Shown here piece after piece: positions 1 to 8,896 of a stretch of DNA of 58,313 nt; position 1 is the first letter of the stretch; every line of letters begins with the position of its first letter. A model generated the notes under the pieces. It searched no databases. It was not told the DNA's origin and was given only the letters and a program-made list of their open reading frames with translations. The position numbers and the translations under genes are program-made. The DNA lies in contig JAAVXR010000098.1 in assembly GCA_022790755.1 (NCBI GenBank), positions 1 to 58,313 on the forward strand, read 5' to 3'. This DNA comes from Hespellia sp. (GTDB lineage Bacteria > Bacillota > Clostridia > Lachnospirales > Lachnospiraceae).

Positions 1-1170
1 AAATAAATATTCAGGTACCCATAAAGGTTTATTACGAACAGGCAAAGAAATATCCAGATCTTCTTTGGTTTTGATCTGGAATACAATTCTCAATCGGATA
101 TCAGAAACATGTTCAAAATGTAAGGAGGAGATTGCCGTTCGATCATCAGGGACAGGAGACTTTCCCGCTATAAAAAATGCTGTGGCGCCGCTTGCACTGT
201 CGGATGGTTCGCCGAAAGCTCCTTTTCTCGGAGAGTCACTTTCAGAACAGTCCCGGATATCGAAGAACTCCCGGGGAATTTCCGGGGATATGCTGTAGGA
301 GAGAACATAGCAGTATTCCGGGTAAGTTATACGTTCATTGTGGGCGCATGCAGGTTTACTTTGAAAGTTCGCCGCCGGACAAGGCGGCATAAATTCAGGG
401 ATGCCCAATGCGCCCGCACAACTTTCAGGCATGGTGGTGCGTTCATTGTGGGCGCATGCAGGTTTATTATGAAAATTGAGTTGGGTTTGCCGACACTCGT
501 GCAAAGTCAGTGTGTATTCCAGCCCGGTGATTGGGTGCAATGTCTGTATTGTCTCTCCATGGCAGGAAGGGACAGTGGTAAAGTGGCCTGATGTGATGGA
601 GACTGGATTGTCCTGCAAGGTCAGAGATACTTTTTGCGGAGCGAGGATTCGCTGTCCTTCTGGCCAGTCATAAGAAATGCGTTCAAAATGCCAGCAAGAC
701 TCTTCGTCGCATCCGTAGGCATCCATCAACTTGTCGGCATCTTTTTCATTTTTCCATTCTTCGGCGTCCAGTGCTTCGTCTTTGATGGGCGTCTCATTTC
801 CAAGTCGGAAGATCTCTTTTGTATACCAGTTTATACTGCTGCTTACACGGCGCAGCAACTGGGTGTCGTCCAGACATAGTTCTACTGTAAATTCTTTGCT
901 GCTTGGATTGTCGGCCTCAAATTGTTCAAAGTCTTCCTGAGTTTTCAAAGAAAGTCGTCGTTTTTGATCCCACTTGTTCAGGAAAGTTGCCATATCGTCT
1001 GACGAAATTTTTGCGCAGATGTCGAGGACAACCCCGTCCTTTCCCACGTAAACCGCCGGGAGAAAGAGTTCCTGATTCTCCCAGAAGAAAGTCTGGTTGA
1101 TTTTGTGCATAGTCAGTTTGCGCCTTCGATTGTGTGTTCCTCTGATGGTTCCTTGATGATAGACATCCAT
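1..1170 (-). CDS. Partial hypothetical protein, runs off left edge
   Basis: A minus-strand reading frame is open from an ATG at 1170 to base 1 without a stop (390 codons), so the 3' end lies outside the window. The start is supported by AGGAGG eight bases upstream (about 1177-1183 on the minus strand). The product begins MDVYHQGTIRGTHNRRRKLT, is soluble-looking and acidic, with many D/E/W residues and no signal peptide or membrane segment. I do not recognise the family. Odd feature: about residues 235-280 contain two copies of the peptide KPACAHNER, encoded by 26-bp direct repeats bounding a 108-bp in-frame segment that also carries a palindromic repeat found elsewhere in the window. The next gene, tetR, is divergent. 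The frame is certainly long and open with a good RBS; its function is unknown. Confidence 0.75.
   Translation of the reverse strand, partial: MDVYHQGTIRGTHNRRRKLTMHKINQTFFWENQELFLPAVYVGKDGVVLDICAKISSDDMATFLNKWDQKRRLSLKTQEDFEQFEADNPSSKEFTVELCLDDTQLLRRVSSSINWYTKEIFRLGNETPIKDEALDAEEWKNEKDADKLMDAYGCDEESCWHFERISYDWPEGQRILAPQKVSLTLQDNPVSITSGHFTTVPSCHGETIQTLHPITGLEYTLTLHECRQTQLNFHNKPACAHNERTTMPESCAGALGIPEFMPPCPAANFQSKPACAHNERITYPEYCYVLSYSISPEIPREFFDIRDCSESDSPRKGAFGEPSDSASGATAFFIAGKSPVPDDRTAISSLHFEHVSDIRLRIVFQIKTKEDLDISLPVRNKPLWVPEYLF
333..466. repeat. 26-bp direct repeats bounding a 108-bp in-frame palindromic insert
   Basis: The sequence GTTCATTGTGGGCGCATGCA (plus GGTTTA) occurs at 333-358 and again at 441-466, exactly 108 bp apart. 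Between them, 356-398 holds a GCCGCC/GGCGGC hairpin flanked by TTACTTTGAAAGTT and ATAAATTCAGG. The reverse complement of that 43-bp block recurs at 16271-16313. The insert is a multiple of three and keeps the minus-strand frame open. Confidence 0.7.
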
Positions 1171-1315
1171 ATTGTGTGCCTCCTGAGTATTGAGTATGTT
1201 GAGTGTATTGTGAATGGATCAAAATTTGACTTCTTCCTTTAAATTTACCATAATCGGATATAAAATGTCTATCCTGGACCATACGATAGCTTCAAAAATC
1301 TTTTTTCAGTGTTAA

Positions 1316-1344
1316 TTGACAGATGAAACAATTCATGTTAGCAT
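1316..1344 (+). promoter_or_regulatory. tetR promoter
   Basis: TTGACA (1316-1321) and TAGCAT (1339-1344) are separated by 17 bp, and TG at 1336-1337 gives an extended -10. It sits just upstream of a palindromic operator and the tetR start. Confidence 0.6.
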
Positions 1345-1352
1345 AAATATAC

Positions 1353-1365
1353 CGACTGTCAGTCG
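1353..1365. promoter_or_regulatory. Probable TetR operator (autoregulation)
   Basis: CGACTG-T-CAGTCG is a perfect 6-bp inverted repeat around one base, placed about 9 bp after the tetR -10, where a bound dimer would block transcription. The ACCGAC half is shared with the inverted repeat at 2122-2139 before the MFS gene. Confidence 0.6.
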
Positions 1366-1393
1366 AATCGCGTGCAAGAATGGAGAAAATGAA

Positions 1394-2029
1394 ATGAGAG
1401 TCGTAAAAGAAGCGGAAGAACGACGAAATGAAATACTGGATGTGGCCGAAAGGTTGTTTGTCGGCAAGGGATTTGATCATACTAGTATAGCGGATATATT
1501 GGAGGAAGTGGGAATTGCCAGAGGAACGCTTTACTATCATTTCAAGTCGAAAGAAGAGATCATGGATGCTATGATCCATCGGATTACGAAAAAACTGGTT
1601 GGGCAGGCAAAAGTGATCGCCGATCAGAAGGAGCAGCCTGTTTTGCAGCGACTGACAATGATGATGAAGGCGCTGAACGTGAACGATGAGCTTGGTCATG
1701 AGATCATGGAGCAGGTGCATAAACCGCAGAATGCATTGATGCATCAGAAAATGCAGGAAGAATTGTTAGCAGGAGTCAATCCTCTGATTACCGCGTTGAT
1801 CGAGGAAGGGGTGGCGCAGGGAATCTGTGATACTTCGTATCCGGCAGAGGTGGCGGAAATGACGCTTTTGTATTCGAATACGGTATTCGATAGTATGGTG
1901 GAGCACCGGGAAGAAGAACGAGACAGGAAGATTTTCGCTTTTATTTATAATTTGGAGCGGTTGCTTGGGATGAAACAAGGAAGTCTGCAAGAGGTGATTC
2001 TGTCAATTTTTCAAACGGATTTCCAATAG
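1394..2029 (+). CDS. TetR/AcrR family transcriptional regulator
   Basis: A 211-residue regulator. An N-terminal helix-turn-helix is visible at about residues 28-50 (HTSIADILEEVGIARGTLYY then HFKSKEE), the standard TetR DNA-binding domain, followed by an all-helical ligand/dimerisation domain. The frame extends upstream to 1316, but I choose ATG 1394 because GGAG lies eight bases before it and the family's helix 1 begins right after. Palindromes overlap its own leader (1353-1365) and the leader of the downstream efflux genes (2122-2139), so it probably represses both itself and the MFS/ABC unit until an inducer binds. The inducer is not evident from sequence. Confidence 0.9.
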   Translation: MRVVKEAEERRNEILDVAERLFVGKGFDHTSIADILEEVGIARGTLYYHFKSKEEIMDAMIHRITKKLVGQAKVIADQKEQPVLQRLTMMMKALNVNDELGHEIMEQVHKPQNALMHQKMQEELLAGVNPLITALIEEGVAQGICDTSYPAEVAEMTLLYSNTVFDSMVEHREEERDRKIFAFIYNLERLLGMKQGSLQEVILSIFQTDFQ

Positions 2030-2121
2030 AATAGAAATAGAAAGCAATAGAAAGCAATCGGGGAGCGGTTCTCCAGCTTTCTATGATTTTAATTTCGTGA
2101 TATATATTTTTTTACAGCATA

Positions 2122-2139
2122 ACCGACCGTTAATCGGTC
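2122..2139. promoter_or_regulatory. Second probable TetR operator, before the efflux genes
   Basis: ACCGACCGTTAATCGGTC contains the inverted repeat GACCG-TTAAT-CGGTC and shares ACCGAC with the palindrome at 1353. A TATATT hexamer at 2140-2145 could be the -10 of the efflux operon, but I see no good -35. Confidence 0.5.
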
Positions 2140-2186
2140 TATATTAGAAGGAAAAGGTGAAAGTAAACATTTCACCAATACCTGTA

Positions 2187-2202
2187 TGCGCTGTGAAACG
2201 CA
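2187..2202 (+). promoter_or_regulatory. GNRA-tetraloop leader hairpin before MFS gene
   Basis: TGCG-CT-GTGA-AA-CGCA folds as a short stem capped by a GTGA (GNRA) loop and is followed by ACATAGAATGGAGG, the ribosome binding site of the MFS gene. Similar hairpins occur before pgeF and twice before the membrane sensor gene at 51316. Confidence 0.45.
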
Positions 2203-2220
2203 CATAGAATGGAGGAAATC

Positions 2221-3474
2221 GTGGATTTACAGAAAAGTAATTTTTCGAAATTTATGCTGCTGTGGGCAGGGGAATTGATATCTGCCGTTGGGAGCGGCCT
2301 TACCAGTTTTGGGTTGGGCGTGTATGTGTTTAATCGAACGGGAAGCGCTGCGGATATGGCGTTGGTAACATTGCTGGCTTTTCTGCCGACACTTGTGCTC
2401 AGCGCGCCCGCCGGGGTATTGGCGGATCGCTATGACAGGCGATTGCTTATGATGATAGGCGACGGGTGTTCGGCGTTTGGAATCCTTTACATATTCGTCT
2501 GCATGTTACAGGGGGAAGCGGCATTATATCAGATTGGAATTGGAGTATTGATCAGCTCCACATTTTCAGCATTACTGGAACCTTCTTATCGGGCTACGAT
2601 AACGGAGCTGCTGACAAAGGAGGAATATTCCAAGGCGAGCGGCATGGTGAGTATTGCAGGAAGTGCGAGGTATCTGATATCTCCTGTATTGGCGGGTATA
2701 TTGTTGGCAGTGAGTGATATCCGATTGCTTCTTTTCATTGATATCTGTACATTCTTTCCTACGGTGGCAGGCGCGGCGGTGGTGAAAAAGGAGATTGCAG
2801 GAAAGAAAAAGGAGTCGAAATCTTTTATGGAAAGCTTCAGACAGGGGTGGGAAACGGTTGTGAATAGCCGGGGTATTTTGCTGTTGACGATACTTTCGGC
2901 AGGGATTACCTGTTTTATGGGGACATTTCAGATCCTTGCAAGGCCTGTGATTCTGGGATTTGCCGGTAGCATGGCGCTTGGCATCGGTGAGACGGTCTGT
3001 GCCTTTGGAATGCTGGTGTCCGGCCTGATTTTGGCAGTCAGGGGAATCAAAAGAAACTATGTGGGAACATTAAGCGCTTCTCTTTTTGTCTCCGGAATCG
3101 GTATGGTGGGATTTGGTATCTGGGAAAATATATGTGTAATTTGTCTTTTTGGCTTTCTATTTTTCGCGATGCTGCCTTTTGCAAATAACTGTCTGGATTA
3201 TCTGATCAGAATCAATATATCGGAAGAATTGCAGGGACGTGCGTGGGGATTGATTGGATTTCTTTCTCAGATCGGATATGTTGTGGCGTATGGTGTCTCT
3301 GGAGCATTGGCGGATGGAATCTCGATGCAATTTCAGATGAGTGTGGGGCGCGCGGCGGCTGGAGTGGTTATGTCGGCTGGAGGTCTCCTGAGTCTGACTG
3401 CGTTGCTTTTGTATCCGCTGAAAAGCGTGCGGATGTTGGAAATGCCTCGAAAGGAAGGGGAGGAAATCCTATGA
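2221..3474 (+). CDS. MFS efflux transporter
   Basis: A 417-residue polytopic membrane protein with about 12 hydrophobic segments. The loop GVLADRYDRRLLM (about residues 60-75) is the MFS motif A (G-x-L-a-D-r-x-x-r-r). The family (drug:H+ antiporter, DHA3/MefA-like) exports small hydrophobic compounds; the substrate is unknown. I choose GTG 2221 over ATG 2209 because GGAGG (2211-2215) fits GTG by spacing and would lie after the ATG. The stop overlaps the next start as ATGA, showing translational coupling to the FtsX-type permease. It is preceded by a TetR operator, so the operon is likely inducible. Confidence 0.88.
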   Translation: MDLQKSNFSKFMLLWAGELISAVGSGLTSFGLGVYVFNRTGSAADMALVTLLAFLPTLVLSAPAGVLADRYDRRLLMMIGDGCSAFGILYIFVCMLQGEAALYQIGIGVLISSTFSALLEPSYRATITELLTKEEYSKASGMVSIAGSARYLISPVLAGILLAVSDIRLLLFIDICTFFPTVAGAAVVKKEIAGKKKESKSFMESFRQGWETVVNSRGILLLTILSAGITCFMGTFQILARPVILGFAGSMALGIGETVCAFGMLVSGLILAVRGIKRNYVGTLSASLFVSGIGMVGFGIWENICVICLFGFLFFAMLPFANNCLDYLIRINISEELQGRAWGLIGFLSQIGYVVAYGVSGALADGISMQFQMSVGRAAAGVVMSAGGLLSLTALLLYPLKSVRMLEMPRKEGEEIL

Positions 3475-5705
3475 TCTGGAATTTGATTCGAAATGATATC
3501 AAACAGAATAAACTGCTGTCTGCGGCGACAATTTTCTTTCTGTTTGTCTCGGCTATGCTGCTCACACTCACGGCGTTGCTGCTTTCCAATCTCCTAGGCG
3601 CGATAGATGATCTGATGCATCGAGCGGAAGTTCCCGAATATTTACAGATGCATGCCGGTGCGATTGAAAGATCTGAAGTTGCTCGATTTGTGGAAAATCA
3701 TGAGGAGGTTCTCGAATGGCAGATCTCCGGCTTTTTGAATCTGGATAACAGTCAGATTACGCTTGGGTCCTGCAATCTTGCCGACAGTACACAGGATAAT
3801 GGCCTTTGTGTGCAGGGAGAACGATTCGACTATCTGTTGGATATGGAAAATCAATTGCCGGAGGTGTTTCCAGGTGAAGTCTTCGTGCCGATCTGTTATC
3901 GTACCCTTTATCATTTGTCGGTTGGAGATAGGATGAAGATTGGAAATCAGAGTCTGACGATTGCGGGATTTGTCCGGGATGCGCAAATGAATTCCATGAT
4001 GGCTTCCTCGAAACGGTTTCTCGTAAGTGCACATGATTATGAACGATTCAGAGATCAAGGAGAGGAAGAGTATCTGATTGAATTTCGCTTGCGAGACGGA
4101 ACGGACAAAAATGTTTTTGGGACGGCTTATGCGGCAGCAGGGCTTCCGGCGAATGGTCCGGCGATTACCGCTCCGTTGATTCGGCAAATGTCTGCGCTAT
4201 CCGACGGAACCGTGATCTTTGTACTTTTTCTTGTGAGTATCGTCGCGTTGTTGATTTCTATACTTTGTATTTATTTTATTTTGTCTTTGCAAATGGAGCG
4301 AGATCGAAAGGAAGTGGGGATGCTAAAAGCATTTGGTGTAGGAAATGTAGAAATACGCCGGATTTATTTTGCGAAATATCTTTTGTTTTCCGTGTGTGGG
4401 GCTTTTAGTGGGCTTTTCGTTGCTTTGCTCCTGAAAATTCCTCTGGAAAAGCAATTGCAGGAATTATATGGTACAGCGGATAAAGGAATAGAAAATGTTG
4501 TTCTTCTGTGTTTTGTATTGCTGTTGACGGAGGGAATCATCCTGTATTCAATCAGATGTTTCTTAAAGAAAACGGATCGTCTGTCTGCTTTAGAGGCTCT
4601 GTTTTCGGCGCAGGAACAAAAAACAGGGAAGAGAAGATATCTGCCGATTGGATTTGTGGTGAGCGCTTGCACATTTTTGCTGGTGATCCCACAAAATTTA
4701 TATAGTACCATGTCTGACCCGGCGTTTGTAACCTATATGGGAATAGGAGACGGGAAAATTCGAATGGATGTGCGACAGATGGATAATATTGAGGAAAAGA
4801 CCGAGCAAATTCGCTTGTCACTGAAAGCGGATACACGGGTTGAGAAATACGCTGTGTTTCAAACTATCTCAGTTCCAGTCTGTCTGTCGGATGGAAAAAC
4901 GGTGAATTTGTCATTGGAAACCGGAGATCACAGCGTATTTCCGGTGGAATGTTCGCAAGGAACATTGCCGAAAAATTCGGCAGAGATTGCATTGTCCACA
5001 ATGAATGCGAAAGAGCTCGGAGTTTCCGTCGGAGATCCAATAAAGCTTATGATTGCGGGAAGGGAAACAGTCTACACCGTTTGTGGGATTTATTCCGACA
5101 TTACAAATGGAGGAAAGACGGCGAAGGCCTGCTATATAGATAAGGAAATGCCGATTGTCTGGAGTGTTCTGTATGTGACATTAAAAGAATCCGCAGATAA
5201 GGTACTTTGGATGGAACAATACAGACAATTAGGGGCAGATGTTACGGATGTCGCAGATTATGTGAAAAATACATATGGACAGACGCTCGATCAGCTTAGA
5301 CTGGTGTCAGAAGTGGCATTCGGCGTTGCCGTACTGATCGTTTCGGTGGTGATTGTGCTGTTTCTGCGATTGATTGTGGAAAAAGACCGTAATGTGATTT
5401 CACTGTACAAAGCGCTTGGATTTACCAGCGCGGAACTGAAAAAAACCTATTTTGCAAAAGGATTACTGTCTGTTATCGTGGGAATTGGGGCAGGACTTTT
5501 CCTTGGGAATCTGTTCGGTGAAAATCTTTGCGGGATGATTTTAAAGTCTTTCGGCGCGGACAGTTTTCAGTTTGTGATCGCCTGGAAACAGATTTTGGTG
5601 ATGATACCGTCTGTTATTCTGGTGACGACGATTGTGGCTGTCTGGGCCGGTATTGCAGAGATCAGGCGGATGAAGGCATGTGAGTGCTGTATGGGAAAGG
5701 AATAA
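3471..5705 (+). CDS. ABC transporter permease, FtsX/MacB type
   Basis: A 744-residue permease. There is an N-terminal membrane helix (about residues 16-43), a large extracytoplasmic domain, a cluster of three helices around residues 245-365, a further helix near 390, a second external domain, and a C-terminal three-helix FtsX module (about 620-735). KEVGMLKAFGVGNVEIRRIY and ISLYKALGFTSAELKKTYFA are the two coupling-loop motifs typical of FtsX domains. The start ATG 3471 overlaps the MFS stop and has a GGGGAGG upstream; the open frame reaches back to 3243 but inside the MFS gene. It pairs with the ATPase downstream. Such pairs export antimicrobial peptides or lipids, or sense them; which applies here is not shown. 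Confidence 0.85.
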   Translation: MIWNLIRNDIKQNKLLSAATIFFLFVSAMLLTLTALLLSNLLGAIDDLMHRAEVPEYLQMHAGAIERSEVARFVENHEEVLEWQISGFLNLDNSQITLGSCNLADSTQDNGLCVQGERFDYLLDMENQLPEVFPGEVFVPICYRTLYHLSVGDRMKIGNQSLTIAGFVRDAQMNSMMASSKRFLVSAHDYERFRDQGEEEYLIEFRLRDGTDKNVFGTAYAAAGLPANGPAITAPLIRQMSALSDGTVIFVLFLVSIVALLISILCIYFILSLQMERDRKEVGMLKAFGVGNVEIRRIYFAKYLLFSVCGAFSGLFVALLLKIPLEKQLQELYGTADKGIENVVLLCFVLLLTEGIILYSIRCFLKKTDRLSALEALFSAQEQKTGKRRYLPIGFVVSACTFLLVIPQNLYSTMSDPAFVTYMGIGDGKIRMDVRQMDNIEEKTEQIRLSLKADTRVEKYAVFQTISVPVCLSDGKTVNLSLETGDHSVFPVECSQGTLPKNSAEIALSTMNAKELGVSVGDPIKLMIAGRETVYTVCGIYSDITNGGKTAKACYIDKEMPIVWSVLYVTLKESADKVLWMEQYRQLGADVTDVADYVKNTYGQTLDQLRLVSEVAFGVAVLIVSVVIVLFLRLIVEKDRNVISLYKALGFTSAELKKTYFAKGLLSVIVGIGAGLFLGNLFGENLCGMILKSFGADSFQFVIAWKQILVMIPSVILVTTIVAVWAGIAEIRRMKACECCMGKE

Positions 5706-5710
5706 ACAGG

Positions 5711-6457
5711 ATGGGGAAAGTATTACGGGTAGAAGATTTGCAGAAAGGACAGATATTAAATCGGGTTTCCTTTGAGATGGAACAAGGTGAATTGTTGGCG
5801 ATTATGGGACCGTCCGGTTCAGGAAAGTCTACGCTTCTCTATAATGTGGCCGGTATGGATCAGCCGTCCGGCGGCAGAGTGTGGCTAAACGATACGGAGA
5901 TTACGGCGCTGACGGAAGATGAGAAGGCAAAGCTGAGACTGCATCGGATTGGATTTATTTTTCAGCAGATGAATATGGTGGCCAATTTGAATATCTTGGA
6001 TAATATTTTGCTTCCGGCGATGCAGGCGAACAAAAAATGTCGCACAAGATCGAAAACGGAGCTGATAGAAGAAGCCAGGAATCTGATGCAAAAGCTATCG
6101 ATTCTCGGTCTGGAAGATCGAAGAATCACACAGGTATCCGGAGGACAACTTCAAAGGGCATGTATTTGCCGAAGTCTGATGAATGCGCCTGAAATCATAT
6201 TTGCGGATGAACCAACAGGAGCTTTAAATCGAAGTGCCGCCACGGAAGTTTTGGATGAACTGGTCAGGATCAATGGCGATGGTGTTTCCGTTTTGATGGT
6301 GACACATGACAGTAAAGTTGCCAGCGGTTGTGATAGAATCTTATATCTGTTGGACGGGAGGATTTGCGATGAACTGAGACTGGGAAAAAGAACGACTGGG
6401 ACAGAAAGAAGAAGGGAAGAAGCGGTAAACAGATGGCTTGCAGAGATGGGATTTTAA
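5711..6457 (+). CDS. ABC transporter ATP-binding protein (LolD/MacB type)
   Basis: A 248-residue ATPase with Walker A GPSGSGKST (33-41), Q-loop FIFQQMN (about 83-89), signature SGGQ (143-146), Walker B IIFADEP (162-168) and switch histidine in VTHD. It energises the FtsX-type permease just upstream. ATG 5711 is chosen because AAGGAAT precedes it; the frame is open from 5684, inside the permease gene. The last bases abut a broken subtilase gene, so the efflux unit looks to have been placed next to, or partly over, that gene. Confidence 0.92.
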   Translation: MGKVLRVEDLQKGQILNRVSFEMEQGELLAIMGPSGSGKSTLLYNVAGMDQPSGGRVWLNDTEITALTEDEKAKLRLHRIGFIFQQMNMVANLNILDNILLPAMQANKKCRTRSKTELIEEARNLMQKLSILGLEDRRITQVSGGQLQRACICRSLMNAPEIIFADEPTGALNRSAATEVLDELVRINGDGVSVLMVTHDSKVASGCDRILYLLDGRICDELRLGKRTTGTERRREEAVNRWLAEMGF

Positions 6458-7373
6458 TAAAAGACTCGTAAAACGTTGTGCCTGGTTTTGGGAGAGGATA
6501 TTTTGCAGTTGTTTCACACAAGAGGGGATTAGCCTGCACCCGGATTTTGATCAGAGAATTTGTGCGTTTCAGGATTTTGTCAATGGCAAAAATGGGATTT
6601 ATGATGATTGCGCCCATGGAACTCATGTTGCCGGAATCCTTGCGGGCAGCGGTCGGTTGTCAAATCATGTCTACAGTGGGATAGCGCCGGCCGCAAATTT
6701 GTGTGTGCTTAAAGTTTTGGACAGGGAAGGAAATGGTTCCAATGAACAGGTACTCAGAGGAATCGACTGGGTGCTCCAAAATCAGAGAAAATATGGGATA
6801 CGTTTGGTCAATCTTTCGGTAGGAATGCCGGACAGGGATTGTATAAAAAAGGAAATGGAATTGACGGATGCTGTGGAGCGCCTCTGGGATGCCGGTCTGG
6901 TGGTGGTGGTTTCCGCAGGAAATGCGGGGCCCAAAAGTGGAACTGTTGCAGTACCGGGTACGAGTCGGAAGGTGATTACGGTGGGAGCCAGTGATGAGAC
7001 ACAAAAAAGCAGAAACGGTAGAAAGAAGGGATTGCGAGGAATGGCATATAGAAATGGGAATCCCCCAGGTGGATATTCCGGAAGAGGACCTACCCGTGAA
7101 TGTATTGTCAAACCAGATGTTGTGGCACCTGGAACGAATGTTATATCCTGTAACGGGCATTATCGCACGAAACATTCCGCGGCGTATGTTTCAAAAAGTG
7201 GTACTTCCATGGCGACTCCGGTTGTCACTGGTGCGGCGGCACTTTTGCTATCCAAATATCCAGATATGGAAAATGTGGAAATAAAGATGCGATTGATGCA
7301 GTGTGTAGATCCGGTGAACGAGGCATTTCCATGGGGGATGTTGAATGTTCGGAAGTTGTTGGAGGAAAACTGA
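6458..7373 (+). pseudogene. 5'-truncated, frameshifted S8 (subtilisin-like) serine protease
   Basis: The frame ending at 7373 encodes the back part of an intracellular-type subtilase. The catalytic His is in HGTHVAGIL (about 6614-6640), the oxyanion Asn in VVVSAGNAGP, and the catalytic Ser in SGTSMATP (about 7198-7222). The front is missing: there is no D-T-G motif with the catalytic Asp. Just before GISLHPDF the reading shifts, because the neighbouring frame carries GRGYFAVV (6496-6519), which matches the residues that should precede the Asp. So at least one indel and loss of the Asp have occurred, and the first part of the gene is replaced by the end of the ABC ATPase gene. A protein from this frame could not be an active protease. 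The boundary at 6458 is approximate. Confidence 0.8.
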
Positions 7374-7526
7374 TAGACATTAGGGGGTCAAAACTGGTAT
7401 TGGCAATTTGCCATCTGTCGCCATCTTTTTGGAAATAATAGTGCCTCTTTTTTCTATTTCGTGATAAAATAGCATCGGTGATTGGGAAATGCAAAAGAAT
7501 TTTACGAAAGATTATGAAAATCAGCG

Positions 7527-8747
7527 ATGAGAGTAGAAATAGAAATGATTGATGCAGTAGACATGGTTAGTTCTACCATTCCGTTATCCGGTATTCAGAG
7601 AATGTTGATCAGAATAGGGGCTTTGATTTTAATAGCTATGCTGCTTTGTTATCGAAAAGATGATTTGCTACTGAAGATAGGTCAAATGGAAGCTGTGGAA
7701 GTTCAGTATCAGACAAAAAATGTAATGAATTATGAGAGATATACACCGGAGATGTTTCCAAAAATTAACAGTATATTGGAAATATTTGATGTGCGGCATG
7801 CTATGAATATGGAAGAACTAACACTAGAAATGAAAAACAGAATAGAAGAAGGGACGGAACACTTAAAAGAACTGGATGCTATTCGTTCTGAAAATTTGTC
7901 TGTAACAGCCGATGAAGAGATCTTGGACGAATTAGGCGAGATAAAAGAAAATGTGGGATTTGGATATCTAGAAGAAACAGGTCCGAGAGAAGAAGCAGGA
8001 AAATCAGATGGACTCGGAGAGGGCGAGCAAGAGAAGGAACCGGACCGCACGGTTCCAAAAGTGGATATTGGGGAACCGTTTCAGACGGTGGTCGGAGACA
8101 AACCGAATCCACCGGATGAGACGATAGAGGAAGAGAAACCTGGAGATTCCGATCAGACGGTGGAAGGGGAGAAACCGGCGCCTTATCCAATCACGAAGGG
8201 TGGATTTCTGATAGATGAAGAACAAATGATCGTTGGTATTGATGTAGCTACTTTTGCGGTGGAGGATGGATATCTGGAATTGCCCGCAGAAGATTGTGTA
8301 GGGATTCGCAGGAATGCTTTTGCTTCGTGTACAGAGGGTATTGTTGAAATATGGATATCGGAAAATATAACCGTGATTGAGAGCGGAGCTTTCTGTGACA
8401 TACCGGAATTGGAATGGTTGGAAGTTAGCTCCGCACATCCGGTATACACCAGTGTCGCTGGAGTGGTATACGATCGGGAGGTCAGTACGCTGAATGTATT
8501 TCCAGGAGCGAGGACAGGGACATTTGAAGTACCAGGAACTGTAAGACGGATGGAAAGTTTTGCGATGGACCATACCAGTTTGTCAGGACTTGATATGAGA
8601 AAATGTGGAGAAATGGAGCTGGCGCCGGAGCTATTTGGGGATGGAACAGGAGAAGGAATCCGAGTTATGGTAGATGGAGAGTGGGAAGAATATTACAGGA
8701 ACTTGTTTGCACCATATAGTGTGGAGATCCTGGGATATCATCATTAA
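7527..8747 (+). CDS. Membrane-anchored BspA-type leucine-rich-repeat protein
   Basis: A 406-residue protein. A single hydrophobic helix at about residues 25-41 probably anchors it in the membrane. Residues 90-140 are coiled-coil-like, residues 150-225 are an acidic, proline-rich linker with the imperfect repeat E(E)EKPGDSDQTVEGEKPAP, and the C-terminal 170 residues hold LRR_5/BspA-like units (for example IVEIWISENITVIESGAFCD and FEVPGTVRRMESFAM). BspA-like proteins are usually surface-exposed and bind host or matrix proteins. No strong Shine-Dalgarno precedes ATG 7527, so the start is uncertain. No partner gene is evident. Confidence 0.7.
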   Translation: MRVEIEMIDAVDMVSSTIPLSGIQRMLIRIGALILIAMLLCYRKDDLLLKIGQMEAVEVQYQTKNVMNYERYTPEMFPKINSILEIFDVRHAMNMEELTLEMKNRIEEGTEHLKELDAIRSENLSVTADEEILDELGEIKENVGFGYLEETGPREEAGKSDGLGEGEQEKEPDRTVPKVDIGEPFQTVVGDKPNPPDETIEEEKPGDSDQTVEGEKPAPYPITKGGFLIDEEQMIVGIDVATFAVEDGYLELPAEDCVGIRRNAFASCTEGIVEIWISENITVIESGAFCDIPELEWLEVSSAHPVYTSVAGVVYDREVSTLNVFPGARTGTFEVPGTVRRMESFAMDHTSLSGLDMRKCGEMELAPELFGDGTGEGIRVMVDGEWEEYYRNLFAPYSVEILGYHH

Positions 8748-8896
8748 TTTCGATGAAAAAATTTGGTCCTAAATATGGATTGCATTTTCTGTCAAAGCTA
8801 TATACAATGAATGATAGAGATATAATAGAAAAAAAGTGTGCAGCAGAAAATGAGCCGGCCGATTTGTCGCTGTCTGGCTGTATGGAGAGGAGCAAA

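Noticed and set aside
1..879. Plus-strand frames at the left edge
   Set aside because: They are shadows of the minus-strand gene that is open across 1-1170 and has a good ribosome binding site.
7378..7416. Remnant of the fold-back element (TTAGGGGGTCAAAA and GGCAATTTGCC)
   Set aside because: The similarity to the element's end is short and imperfect and no core is present.
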